60,439 nucleotides of DNA, taken from positions 1 through 60,439 of the forward strand of contig JAHJKP010000021.1 in assembly GCA_018821985.1 (NCBI GenBank), read 5' to 3'. The position numbers and the translations under genes are program-made. The DNA comes from Pseudomonadota bacterium. Its GTDB lineage: Bacteria > Desulfobacterota > Desulfobulbia > Desulfobulbales > Desulfocapsaceae. Shown one piece after another: positions 1 through 7,955 of this stretch (position 1 is its first letter; each line of letters begins with the position of its first letter). Under the pieces are notes generated by a model. The model had not been told where the DNA came from. It was given only the letters and a program-made list of their open reading frames with translations, and did no database searches.

Positions 1-2
1 AA

Positions 3-107
3 TATATTGGGATCTTTTACAACAGGCAAAGGATACAGAAAAGGTTAGGCTACCTTTCACCGGCTGCTTATGAGAAAAAATATTACGAAAAACTGCTTGC
101 AGCGTAA
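3..107 (+). mobile_element. C-terminal end of an IS3-family transposase (OrfB)
   Basis: An open frame enters from the left edge and encodes 34 residues before TAA at 105-107. It contains the very characteristic IS3-family OrfB ending: FYNRQR, then LGYLSPAAYEKKYY. This is the tail of the rve/DDE integrase domain that cuts and joins the element's ends. The rest of the element lies outside the window, so it cannot be said whether the copy is intact. The sequence at about 115-141, ending in ...GATCCCA, is a reasonable candidate for the right terminal inverted repeat, but the left end is not available to compare. Confidence 0.85.
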
Positions 108-173
108 ATGATTTGGTCTCCACTATTGTCGACCGATCCCATCTGCCCCTTGCCTTTTCTCTCAGCAGGTTGA

Positions 174-272
174 GAATGGTTGAATGGATTCCAGGTTGAA
201 GATGACGGCCAAGTTATCTCAAAGGAAGTGATTGAAAAAGTGACTGACGAATATGAAAAAAATCAGCATTAA
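174..272 (+). pseudogene. Orphan C-terminal coding fragment next to the IS end
   Basis: A stop-free frame of 32 codons runs from just after a TGA (171-173) to TAA at 270-272. Its last 27 residues begin FQVEDDGQV and are charged and helix-like, as in the tail of a real protein. It has no start codon with a ribosome site and begins about 30 bases after the probable IS end. It may be the 3' remnant of a gene cut by the insertion sequence. I do not recognise the family, and chance cannot be excluded. Confidence 0.25.
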
Positions 273-391
273 ACACTTATCACTCGAATTTAAATGGACT
301 ATAATAATATTTGCCTGAAAAAATAGAAAGGCTATTTTGGATTGAGGCTGAACCTTGCAAAGAATGTGGGCGTATGAAAAGGAGCGGAATA

Positions 392-1345
392 GTGGTTGAA
401 GAAAAGAGAATACGGCTAGCATTACTGGCTGGCGGTCGTTCTGGTGAACGTGATGTGTCATTGAAGGGTGCGGCTCAGGTTGAGAAGGCGTTGGATCCTC
501 TGAAATTTTTGGTTAAGCGCTATGACCCTGCAACTGATCTGGTGAGTCTTGCCCAAGATGCGCCATCTATTGATGTGGCCTTTATTCTATTACATGGACT
601 TTATGGTGAAGATGGGACTGTGCAGGGCTATCTTGATCTGCTTGGCATACCTTACCAGGGATCTGGTGTGCTGGGCAGCGCCATAGCTATGGATAAAAAT
701 TTGGCCAAAATTATGTATAAACTACATGGTCTACCTGTAGCTGATTGGGAAATGGCGCGTCCAGAAGACGCACAGACCCCAAAAAGGTTGCTGGATCGTT
801 TGCAGCTGCCCTTGGTAATAAAGCCGGTTCGTGCCGGTTCGAGTCTTGGAATGTCAATTGCTGGCACTTTGGAGGAACTGGCAAAAGGGATCAAAGCGGC
901 TTATGAACACGATTCTCAGGTCATGGTGGAGCAGTTTGTCAAAGGCCGTGAAATTACTGGGGGGGTTCTAGGCAATGAAGAGCTGACTGCCTTGCCTCTT
1001 GTTGAGGTTATTCCAAATAAGGAATTTCGTTTTTTTGATTATAATGCGAAGTATCAGCCTGGGGCCTCAAGGGAGTTGTGCCCGGCACCCATTAGTGAGG
1101 AACTGAGCAAAAAAGCCCAACAGTTGGCTTTGGCTGCGCATAATGCACTGCAACTGCGCGGATATTCTCGGTCAGATATGATCCTCACCGCTACAGGTGA
1201 CTTTTATCTATTGGAGACTAATACTATTCCTGGTATGACCCCCACCAGCCTTCTTCCCCAAGCCGCTAGCGCTTTTGGCCTTGATTTCCCGGCGCTTCTG
1301 GAGCGTTTGATTGAGTTGGCGATTCAGGGTAGAGGGGGTATATAA
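392..1345 (+). CDS. ddl: D-alanine--D-alanine ligase
   Basis: ATP-grasp ligase that makes the D-Ala-D-Ala dipeptide for peptidoglycan in the cytoplasm. Visible family marks are the N-terminal LALLAGGRSGERDVSLKG, the substrate-loop HGLYGEDGT, the ATP-grasp VIKPVRAGSSLG, the metal/ATP site LLETNTIPGMT, and the phosphate-loop region around RELCPAPIS. I chose GTG 392 because AAGGAG at 379-384 sits 7 bases upstream and the conserved domain starts at once. ATG 374 and TTG 311 are in-frame alternatives that would add 6 or 27 residues. From GTG 392 the protein is about 317 residues, normal for the family. It stands alone here, away from the mur/fts cluster. The next gene is 400 bases away, so it probably forms its own transcript. 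The function is certain; only the start is open. Confidence 0.95.
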   Translation: MVEEKRIRLALLAGGRSGERDVSLKGAAQVEKALDPLKFLVKRYDPATDLVSLAQDAPSIDVAFILLHGLYGEDGTVQGYLDLLGIPYQGSGVLGSAIAMDKNLAKIMYKLHGLPVADWEMARPEDAQTPKRLLDRLQLPLVIKPVRAGSSLGMSIAGTLEELAKGIKAAYEHDSQVMVEQFVKGREITGGVLGNEELTALPLVEVIPNKEFRFFDYNAKYQPGASRELCPAPISEELSKKAQQLALAAHNALQLRGYSRSDMILTATGDFYLLETNTIPGMTPTSLLPQAASAFGLDFPALLERLIELAIQGRGGI

Positions 1346-1747
1346 GGGGATTCTCTGTCCTGTCTTTTTCAATTTTTTTCTGCCCTCAATTGTACCATGT
1401 TTTTGTAGGGAAATTTTATTTGTCGAAGTGCTTCCGTTGCCATCGAAACATTACCTGCCGAACCAGAACTGCTGATCTGAAAATTGTTTTTTAGTAATCT
1501 GATATTTTTATTTTGACCTTCTATAATTAATGTGAAAGAGTTAATTAATGAAAAAGATTTTCTCATAGTCGAGTCCGTTAATATAGCATTAAGAATTTGT
1601 TTATACTCAATAGGTGGTCCTTTTAAAGACACTCCATTTTATAAATGACTTACAATTAGAGAGTGCTGCTTGTTTTCACTAGTAAGAGCTCAATCTTTTT
1701 TAGAGTAGCATTAACAATATTAATTTTATTCGAAGAGGAGGGTTGCT
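1346..1747. other. AT-rich intergenic region between ddl and the TolC-like gene
   Basis: This 402-base AT-rich stretch has no convincing gene. A GTG-started 87-codon frame on the minus strand (1632-1369) lacks a spaced ribosome site and a recognisable family. It should contain the promoter of the TolC-like/lapG/lapD cluster, probably in the last 100 bases, but no pair of -35/-10 boxes stands out. Confidence 0.5.
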
Positions 1748-3088
1748 ATGAAGATCAGTAAACTACTGAGTACGACATTAATTGGCGGTACTTTATTAGT
1801 TAATGGAAGCTATATTCAGGCAGAAACACTTCAGGATGCTATTGGTACAATGCTTCAGACAAACCCTGAAATCAGATCCATGGCCCATAATCGGCTTGGT
1901 CGCGACGAAGAGGTCAGGCAGGCAAAATCCGGTTATTTACCAGAGATTAATTTTTCAGCGGGAGTCGGCGTACAGGATGTACAAGAGCCTACGAGTGATA
2001 ACCTTACCCCCCAGCAGTACACCCTTAGTTTAAGACAAAATGTTTTTACTGGTTTGGCAACTAATAACGAGGTGGACCGTCAAAAGGCACGCGTTCAATC
2101 CCAGGCCTACAGTCTTCAGGGTGCCTCTGAAAATACAGCATTAAGGACGGCAGAGGTATATCTGAATGTCTTACGACAGCAAGAACTTCACCGTCTATCC
2201 CAAGAAAATCTAGATACTCATGTACGAATTGCTGATCAGATCAATCTGAGAAGCGAATCCGGTGTTGCCAGTAAGTCAGACAGTGATCAAGTAGCTGGGC
2301 GTCTTGCTTTGGCTCAGGCAAACATTGTTGCCACCAATACCAATCTTGTTGATGCACAGACCAATTATCTAGCTGTTGTCGGCCATCTTCCGACTGATTT
2401 GCAAGAGCCTACACCGCCAGATTCCCTGCTGCCTGCTTCTCTTGAAGATGCAGAAGCTGAAGCTATAAAAATGCACCCGACTCTGAAGTCAGCAGGAGCC
2501 GACCTTGAAGCCAGGCAAAAGCAATATGAAGTAGCAAAAGCACCTTATTGGCCCATTATTGATCTGGAGGTGGATCAGAATTGGGAGGAAGATTATGATA
2601 CGGTTGGGAAGAAAGATTCGTTGATTGCAATGGCCAGGCTTCGTTACAACCTTTTCCATGGATTTAAGGACGAAGCACGTCGGGCAGAGACCGTTGAACT
2701 TGTTAGTGAAGCGCGAGAGATAAGGAATAATACTCACAGGCAGGTAGTTGAATCCATGCGACTTTCATGGATGGCCTATCAAGCCGTCAAAGACCAGATT
2801 AAGTATCTGGAACAACGAGTTGATTTTGCAACTAGTACTAGTGATTCGTATACCAAACAATTTAATCTTGGCAAACGGACTCTGTTGGATGTTCTTGACA
2901 GTGAGGCAGAAGTCATTGACGCTAAACGAGCTCTGGTCGAAGCCAGACATGACGGGTTGTATGCCCAATACCGTATATTGAATGGCTTGGGTCAGCTGGT
3001 TAAGTCTTTTGATAAGGAGTGGCCAAAAGAAAGTCAGGTGAGTGGAGACAACAAAGAGAAGGAAAGTAAAAAAGATACAAGTTCGTAA
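1748..3088 (+). CDS. TolC-family outer-membrane efflux/secretion protein (LapE-like)
   Basis: Outer-membrane channel of the TolC family, which forms the trimeric exit duct of type I secretion and efflux systems. The 446-residue protein starts with a signal peptide (KLLSTTLIGGTLLVNG, cut near residue 25 after QAE). Two helical repeats follow: the first has NPEIRSMAHNRL and AKSGYLPEINFSAGVG, the second has HPTLKSAGADLEARQ and AKAPYWPIIDLEV. The C-terminal part shows the typical LGKRTLLDVLDSEAEVIDA. ATG 1748 has a strong GAGGAGGG 5 bases upstream. Because lapG and lapD follow directly, the channel most likely serves the large biofilm adhesin that LapG cleaves, as LapE does in Pseudomonas. The inner-membrane ABC transporter, membrane-fusion protein and adhesin are not in this window, so that assignment is by context. 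Confidence 0.9.
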   Translation: MKISKLLSTTLIGGTLLVNGSYIQAETLQDAIGTMLQTNPEIRSMAHNRLGRDEEVRQAKSGYLPEINFSAGVGVQDVQEPTSDNLTPQQYTLSLRQNVFTGLATNNEVDRQKARVQSQAYSLQGASENTALRTAEVYLNVLRQQELHRLSQENLDTHVRIADQINLRSESGVASKSDSDQVAGRLALAQANIVATNTNLVDAQTNYLAVVGHLPTDLQEPTPPDSLLPASLEDAEAEAIKMHPTLKSAGADLEARQKQYEVAKAPYWPIIDLEVDQNWEEDYDTVGKKDSLIAMARLRYNLFHGFKDEARRAETVELVSEAREIRNNTHRQVVESMRLSWMAYQAVKDQIKYLEQRVDFATSTSDSYTKQFNLGKRTLLDVLDSEAEVIDAKRALVEARHDGLYAQYRILNGLGQLVKSFDKEWPKESQVSGDNKEKESKKDTSS

Positions 3089-3132
3089 GTAGTTTTTACA
3101 GAGCTCTGCATCTATTTTTTTTTACAGGTTGT

Positions 3133-3184
3133 AACGGGGCACAATGAGTGGCCAGTCTGAAGGTCTTTTGTATTGTGTCCCGTT
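3133..3184 (+). terminator. Inverted repeat between the TolC-like gene and lapG
   Basis: Two 13-base arms (3133-3145 and 3172-3184) pair with a single G-T wobble around a 26-base loop. AATTTT follows rather than a long T run. This is a weak terminator or partial attenuator that could reduce read-through from the channel gene into lapG. It may equally be a plain mRNA hairpin that sets relative expression. Confidence 0.5.
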
Positions 3185-3255
3185 AATTTTCAGTGAATTA
3201 CTCAAGACTGATGGTGTCGGTGAGCAACCGACCCATCAATCGATACGGCGTCATT

Positions 3256-3993
3256 ATGTCAAATCTTGCTGACGCAACATCAACAATTATCCAATTAGTC
3301 CTCTCCCGCAGTAGTTCTTTCCTCAATTTTTTCAACAATACTATATTATTGCCGTTCGGAATAGTGTTCTCGTTATTTTTTTTTGCAGGACACATTGTCT
3401 CAGCCAACGGGAATTTCACCCTTGATTCGTCCCTACTCAATGCTGCCGAAAAAAAATATGGTGTTGGTGCACGAAAAAGACTCATGGCTTGGCAACAGTT
3501 TGTCCGTGAAGATACCAGTCGTACCGATATGGAAAAGCTGGAGAAAGTAAACAGATTTTTTAATCAAGTAAATTTTGTCAGTGACGCAATACATTGGTTA
3601 AAAAAAGATTACTGGGCCACACCTGTAGAGTTTCTGGCCAGTGGTGGCGGGGATTGTGAGGATTTTGCTCTTTCAAAATATTTTACTTTGAAAATGCTGG
3701 GAGTGCCGGAAAAAAAACTTAACCTGACCTATGTCAAAGCCTGGAAATTAAATCAAAGCCATATGGTGCTTACTTATTATAAAACACCTAGTGCTGTGCC
3801 ACTGGTTCTCGATAACCTTATCAATGTCATTAAACCAGCAACACAACGACCTGACCTGCTTCCTGTGTACAGTTTCAACGGTTCAGGATTGTGGCTGTCA
3901 AAAGAGCGAGGTAGAGGTAATCTGGTTGGAAAAAGTGACAGACTCAAATTATGGAATGATTTGCTCGAGAGGATGCCTGTCAGTTTACAATAA
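3256..3993 (+). CDS. lapG: Periplasmic transglutaminase-like cysteine protease LapG
   Basis: LapG is a periplasmic cysteine protease that clips the N-terminus of a giant LapA-type adhesin and so releases cells from biofilm. The catalytic triad is visible: Cys in GGGDCEDFALSKY, His in NQSHMVLTYY and Asp in VPLVLDNL. With ATG 3256 as start these are C134, H169 and D186, very close to the C135/H172/D189 of Pseudomonas LapG; that is my reason for this start. GTG 3193 and ATG 3211 are longer in-frame options, and none of the three has a clear ribosome site. A hydrophobic segment (LLPFGIVFSLFFFAG) gives a signal peptide with a long n-region. lapD starts 16 bases after the stop, so the pair is co-transcribed. 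The protein is about 245 residues, a normal family length. Confidence 0.92.
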   Translation: MSNLADATSTIIQLVLSRSSSFLNFFNNTILLPFGIVFSLFFFAGHIVSANGNFTLDSSLLNAAEKKYGVGARKRLMAWQQFVREDTSRTDMEKLEKVNRFFNQVNFVSDAIHWLKKDYWATPVEFLASGGGDCEDFALSKYFTLKMLGVPEKKLNLTYVKAWKLNQSHMVLTYYKTPSAVPLVLDNLINVIKPATQRPDLLPVYSFNGSGLWLSKERGRGNLVGKSDRLKLWNDLLERMPVSLQ

Positions 3994-4008
3994 CGTGAGG
4001 TTCAATTT

Positions 4009-5964
4009 ATGACACTTTACAGACAACTGCTCATATTTACTTTAGTACTCTTTTTGGTTTTGTTCACCTGTACGTGGATTATCAAGCTCCAAAGTACACG
4101 CTCCTTTCTAGAAGCCCAGCTCGAGTCCCATGCCCAGGATACAGCAACCTCTCTGGGATTGTCGATTAGCCCCTATATTGCTGAAAATGATATTGCTACG
4201 ATCGAAACGATGATCAATGTTGTTTTTGATCGTGGTTATTATCGTACAATTCGGCTTACCGACCTCAGCGATACAGTTCTCATCGAACGAACTCTTGATG
4301 TCGTTATCAGTGATGTCCCTACCTGGTTTATACATGCCATCCCTTTAAAAACTCCAGGTGCCAGCACGCTCATTACAGCAGGGTGGACGCAGAAGGGCAG
4401 TTTGTATGTGGAAAGTCACCCGGGGTATGCTTATAAAACCCTCTGGGAAGCCATATATAATATGACAAAGGTTTTTGGTATTACAGGTATCATTGTGTTA
4501 GTGCTCGGTGCCCTTGGTTTGCGAGCCCTGCTCCAGCCTCTGCGGCGGGTTGAACAACAGGCAGAGGATCTCTGTAAAAAACAGTATACATTCCAAAACA
4601 AACTCCCGAGAACCCGTGAATTACGACGGGTTGTTGTGGCTATGAATAGCATGACCGCTAAAGTTAAAAAGATGTTTGATGAACAGGCGCGGGTGGCGAA
4701 CAGATTGAGGAAAAATGCCTATAGTGATGTATTGACCGGATTGGGCAACAGGCGTTACCTGCAGTGGCAGGTTGCGGCCAGAATGGATAAGAGGGATACT
4801 TCTGTCAAGGGAGCATTCCTGCTGGTTCAGGTTCATAATCTTCTGGAACTCAACCAGGAAAAAGGGTATCAACGTGGAAATCAGTTTCTCCAGAAGGTTG
4901 CGAACTGCATTCGTGAAGCGACACGAGGGTTGAAAAATTCCGCACTCTCGCACATTTCAGGAGGCAGCTTTGCAGCTTTTTTGCCGGATGTTACAGAGGA
5001 AGATGCACGTCATGTAGCTGCAGCAATCGCCAGAGGCTTTGCCAGCTTGGCCAGCGAAGACGTTGGGTGTCCGGAAAACGTTGGACATATTGGTGGAGTC
5101 AGTTATGAACAGGTGACATCCCTTAAACAACTGCTCTCCGAAGCTGATCGGATTTTGAGAGCAGCGCAAAATCAGGGGCCAAATACCTGGATCGTTGAAT
5201 TACTTTCCTCTGAACCGACCATCACCCCACGTGGAGAACACGAATGGAAGCAGCTTCTGGACCAGGTACTGAACAATAAAGAGATTACTCTGTTCAGCCA
5301 ATCTGTTGTCATGAGCAGCAACTTGAAACAGCTTATGCACAAGGAAGTTTTAGCACGGATAACCTTGCCGACAGGTCAAATGCTTAATGCAGGTATCTTT
5401 ATCCCACTTGCAGAACGACTACGGCGTATATCTTCTATTGATAGAATCGTGATTGAAAAAGCGATGCTTGTTGATAGCGGAAAGCTTGAGTCCAATGAAC
5501 TTGCGGTGAATATTTCTCCATCCTCCCTTAAAGACGTATCGTTTACAACCTGGCTTTTATCCAACCTCAAACAAATGCCTCTACGAGCGCCGAAGATTAT
5601 CTTTGAATTTGCCGAATTCAATGCGACCCAGGAACTGGGTCTTCTCCTGGATTTTGCAAAAGAAGTTAAAGCGTTGGGACATTTTATCGGTCTGGATCAT
5701 TTTGGGCAGAGCTTTGCTAATTTCGGGTATTTAAAATCTTTGCAGCCCAAGTACGTTAAAATAGATCGAGCCTTCATCGATGAACTCAAAGAAGAAGACA
5801 GTGATAGTCATTTTTTCATTGGTTCTTTGACCAGTGTGGCTCACAGTCTCGATATCCTTGTTATCGCCGAGGGAGTAGAAGATGAAGCGCAGTATCAAAC
5901 ACTTTGTGATCTCAACATTGATGGTATTCAGGGATTCTATATTGACCAACCCAGAGAGATGTGA
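4009..5964 (+). CDS. lapD: LapD-type c-di-GMP receptor (degenerate GGDEF-EAL, LapG inhibitor)
   Basis: Inner-membrane receptor of 651 residues that binds cytoplasmic c-di-GMP and, when bound, sequesters LapG in the periplasm so that the adhesin stays attached. Order of parts: TM1 (about 7-26), a LapD/MoxY-type periplasmic domain (about 27-150) carrying GWTQ at 125-128, TM2 (about 155-177), HAMP (about 172-228), GGDEF (about 232-400) and EAL (about 410-651). The GWxQ motif is the LapG-contact loop known from Pseudomonas LapD. Both enzyme domains are degenerate: GGDEF reads GGSFA (318-322) and EAL reads EVL (446-448). Loss of catalysis is what the family predicts. EGV near 621-623 and other ligand-pocket parts of the EAL fold remain. 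GTGAGG lies 8 bases before ATG 4009. It is the last gene of the cluster. Confidence 0.93.
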   Translation: MTLYRQLLIFTLVLFLVLFTCTWIIKLQSTRSFLEAQLESHAQDTATSLGLSISPYIAENDIATIETMINVVFDRGYYRTIRLTDLSDTVLIERTLDVVISDVPTWFIHAIPLKTPGASTLITAGWTQKGSLYVESHPGYAYKTLWEAIYNMTKVFGITGIIVLVLGALGLRALLQPLRRVEQQAEDLCKKQYTFQNKLPRTRELRRVVVAMNSMTAKVKKMFDEQARVANRLRKNAYSDVLTGLGNRRYLQWQVAARMDKRDTSVKGAFLLVQVHNLLELNQEKGYQRGNQFLQKVANCIREATRGLKNSALSHISGGSFAAFLPDVTEEDARHVAAAIARGFASLASEDVGCPENVGHIGGVSYEQVTSLKQLLSEADRILRAAQNQGPNTWIVELLSSEPTITPRGEHEWKQLLDQVLNNKEITLFSQSVVMSSNLKQLMHKEVLARITLPTGQMLNAGIFIPLAERLRRISSIDRIVIEKAMLVDSGKLESNELAVNISPSSLKDVSFTTWLLSNLKQMPLRAPKIIFEFAEFNATQELGLLLDFAKEVKALGHFIGLDHFGQSFANFGYLKSLQPKYVKIDRAFIDELKEEDSDSHFFIGSLTSVAHSLDILVIAEGVEDEAQYQTLCDLNIDGIQGFYIDQPREM

Positions 5965-6191
5965 GTAGCTAAGTCTCAGCGGGAGCCTCAATGCTGTGAT
6001 ATTATAGGAGAAATATTTGTTGGAAGTGGAGTAGTGCTGTTTTTGCTGATGAAGTGAACCGGGGCTTCGCTATTTTGAATGGGTAAGCTGAAAATGCAGT
6101 TGTCGGGCTACTCGGGGGTAGGCGAAGAATAAAGGTGAAACCAACTTTGATTTTAGATTGGCGGTTAACGGTTAATGATGTGCTGGTATTT

Positions 6192-6782
6192 TTAGAGAAA
6201 GGATTTTGTTGAAACCTTGTCTGCCAGATCATCTGCTGAAAAATTGATATGGGAAAAAAGGTGGTATTCTAAGGTCTGACAGCGTTGGAAGTTTTTCTGG
6301 ATAGTATGGTGGCGCTGTTGATCATTGTTGCCATAGCGTTTAATGATATAATCCATCCGTTCATCTAGAGAGACAATGCTGTCATGGCGCACGCGTTTAT
6401 CGGCATAATAGACAATTTCCTTGGCAAAAAAAATTCCTTGAGCATAACGATCGGTCGAGAAATCTTTGAGCATCACATGCTCACGGACGATTTCACCAAT
6501 GGCCGGAAAACCATGCTCAAGGCAGATGTCACGCCCTCTTCTGGCATGGTCGCATTCGCTGTTTAAGCAGATCGTTTTGGCAATGTCATGGAGTAGAGCC
6601 CCAGCCATGACCAGACTTGTGTCCGGCAGCTTTATTCCATTTATTTTTGATGCAGCCAAACCGGCCAAGAGCGCTTCCGCCACCCTGGCCACGGTCAGTG
6701 AGTGGTCGCGGATATTGTCGAACATCCTATACCTATCCATTAAGGCCAGGCATTGGGCTATGGAAGGAACACTTTCACTCAT
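6192..6782 (-). CDS. HD-domain phosphohydrolase family protein
   Basis: Small cytoplasmic protein (196 residues) of the HDIG/HD superfamily, metal-dependent phosphohydrolases. The metal ligands are visible as H in NIRDHSLTVARVA, HD in GALLHDIAKT and the later H in CDHARRGRDICLEHG. The C-terminal third (about 145-196) has no recognised domain. The substrate cannot be told; relatives act on nucleotides or phosphate esters. It begins 10 bases after hemE and shares its direction, so it is probably the last gene of an ahbD-hemE-HD transcript. That arrangement is not evidence of a porphyrin role. No clear ribosome site lies upstream, so translation may be coupled to hemE. Confidence 0.8.
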   Translation of the reverse strand: MSESVPSIAQCLALMDRYRMFDNIRDHSLTVARVAEALLAGLAASKINGIKLPDTSLVMAGALLHDIAKTICLNSECDHARRGRDICLEHGFPAIGEIVREHVMLKDFSTDRYAQGIFFAKEIVYYADKRVRHDSIVSLDERMDYIIKRYGNNDQQRHHTIQKNFQRCQTLEYHLFSHINFSADDLADKVSTKSFL

Positions 6783-6792
6783 CTTCTGTTAT

Positions 6793-7812
6793 CTATCTGG
6801 CACTCAGCTCATGTACGGCATCAATGGCGATCCTGGCCTGGTCCGGAGGGGTGAACTGGTGGATGCCATGTCCGAGGTTAAAAATATGGCCATGTGCGTC
6901 TTTGGCCCCATTCAGCAGGTTCTGAATGCGTTGACGTAGTTTGTCTTTGGGCAGCATTAAGGCAAAGGGGTCAATGTTTCCCTGGACTGCCTTGTTTCCC
7001 ACCTGTTTTATGGCATCTCCGATGTTAATCCGCCAGTCGAGGCCCAGGACGTCGGCGCCGGATTGGACTGAGAGATCAAGCAGGGTTGCTCCATTGTTGG
7101 CAAAATAGATGATGGGCAAACCGGTCCCTTTCAGGTCACTGATAATCCGTTGCACATAGGGAAGAGCAAATTCTTCAAAATCGCAGGGGGCGAGAATTCC
7201 AGCCCAGGAATCAAAGATCTGCAGGGCCTGAGCCCCGGCTCTGGCCTGGGCTTGGAGATAGAGGCTGGTGCAGGCGGTGAGCTTCTCCATCAGGTTATGG
7301 AAGAGCGTGGGTTGTGTGAACATCATCTTCTTGGTCTCCCAGAAAACCTTGGAGGAGCCGCCTTCAATCAGATAGGTGGCCAAGGTGAAGGGCGCGCCGG
7401 AAAAGCCGATCAGGGGCACCTTTAGTTCCTGGCGCAGGAGGCGGATGGTCTCCATGACAAAACCGGTATGGATATCCGGGTCGGGCACAATGAGCCGCTC
7501 AATGTCTGCTTGATCACGGATGGGTTCCGGGAAAATGGGGCCACGTCCCTCAGAGAAGGTAAGGGGCGTCCCCATGGCCTCCATGGGGATGAGAATATCA
7601 GAAAAGAGGATAGCTGCATCCACCTTGAGGATATCAACGGGCTGCAGAGTTACCTCCACGCACAGTTCTGGGGTCTTGCACAGCTCCAGGAAGGTGACCT
7701 TGCCGCGTACCTTCTGATATTCAGGGAGGTAGCGTCCGGCCTGGCGCATCATCCAGATAGGGGTATAATCGGTCTTTTCACCGCGGCAGGCCTTGAGGAA
7801 TGTATCATTCAT
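6793..7812 (-). CDS. hemE: Uroporphyrinogen decarboxylase
   Basis: HemE decarboxylates the four acetate side chains of uroporphyrinogen III to give coproporphyrinogen III. The hallmark PIWMMRQAGRYLPEY is near the N-terminus, followed by ILFSDILIP, GFSGAPFTLATYLIEGG and FDSWAGILAP, and the C-terminal NLGHGIHQFTPPD. I chose ATG 7812 (MNDTFLKACRG), where the family normally begins, giving 339 residues. A GTG at 7848 would add 12 poorly conserved residues. Neither start has a good Shine-Dalgarno. It lies about 140 bases downstream of ahbD and directly upstream of the HD gene. Its presence next to an alternative-pathway haem synthase is notable because the sirohaem route does not need HemE. Confidence 0.95.
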   Translation of the reverse strand: MNDTFLKACRGEKTDYTPIWMMRQAGRYLPEYQKVRGKVTFLELCKTPELCVEVTLQPVDILKVDAAILFSDILIPMEAMGTPLTFSEGRGPIFPEPIRDQADIERLIVPDPDIHTGFVMETIRLLRQELKVPLIGFSGAPFTLATYLIEGGSSKVFWETKKMMFTQPTLFHNLMEKLTACTSLYLQAQARAGAQALQIFDSWAGILAPCDFEEFALPYVQRIISDLKGTGLPIIYFANNGATLLDLSVQSGADVLGLDWRINIGDAIKQVGNKAVQGNIDPFALMLPKDKLRQRIQNLLNGAKDAHGHIFNLGHGIHQFTPPDQARIAIDAVHELSAR

Positions 7813-7955
7813 AATTGAGTTGGAAGGTGAAGGGTGATTGTTTTTCACGCTGCGACGCGGAAGCGTTGAGAAAGGTCTTTATTGTCCTTTTCAGTGTCAC
7901 TGCGCCTCTGCACGAGGAATTGTTTATTTCGGTATGAACAGGGTGAATAGTTACA

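Noticed and set aside
1369-1632. Minus-strand frame of 87 codons between ddl and the TolC-like gene
   Set aside because: It starts at GTG with no properly spaced ribosome site, a stop lies two codons upstream, and no family is recognisable. Could be a real small gene, but not supportable by eye.
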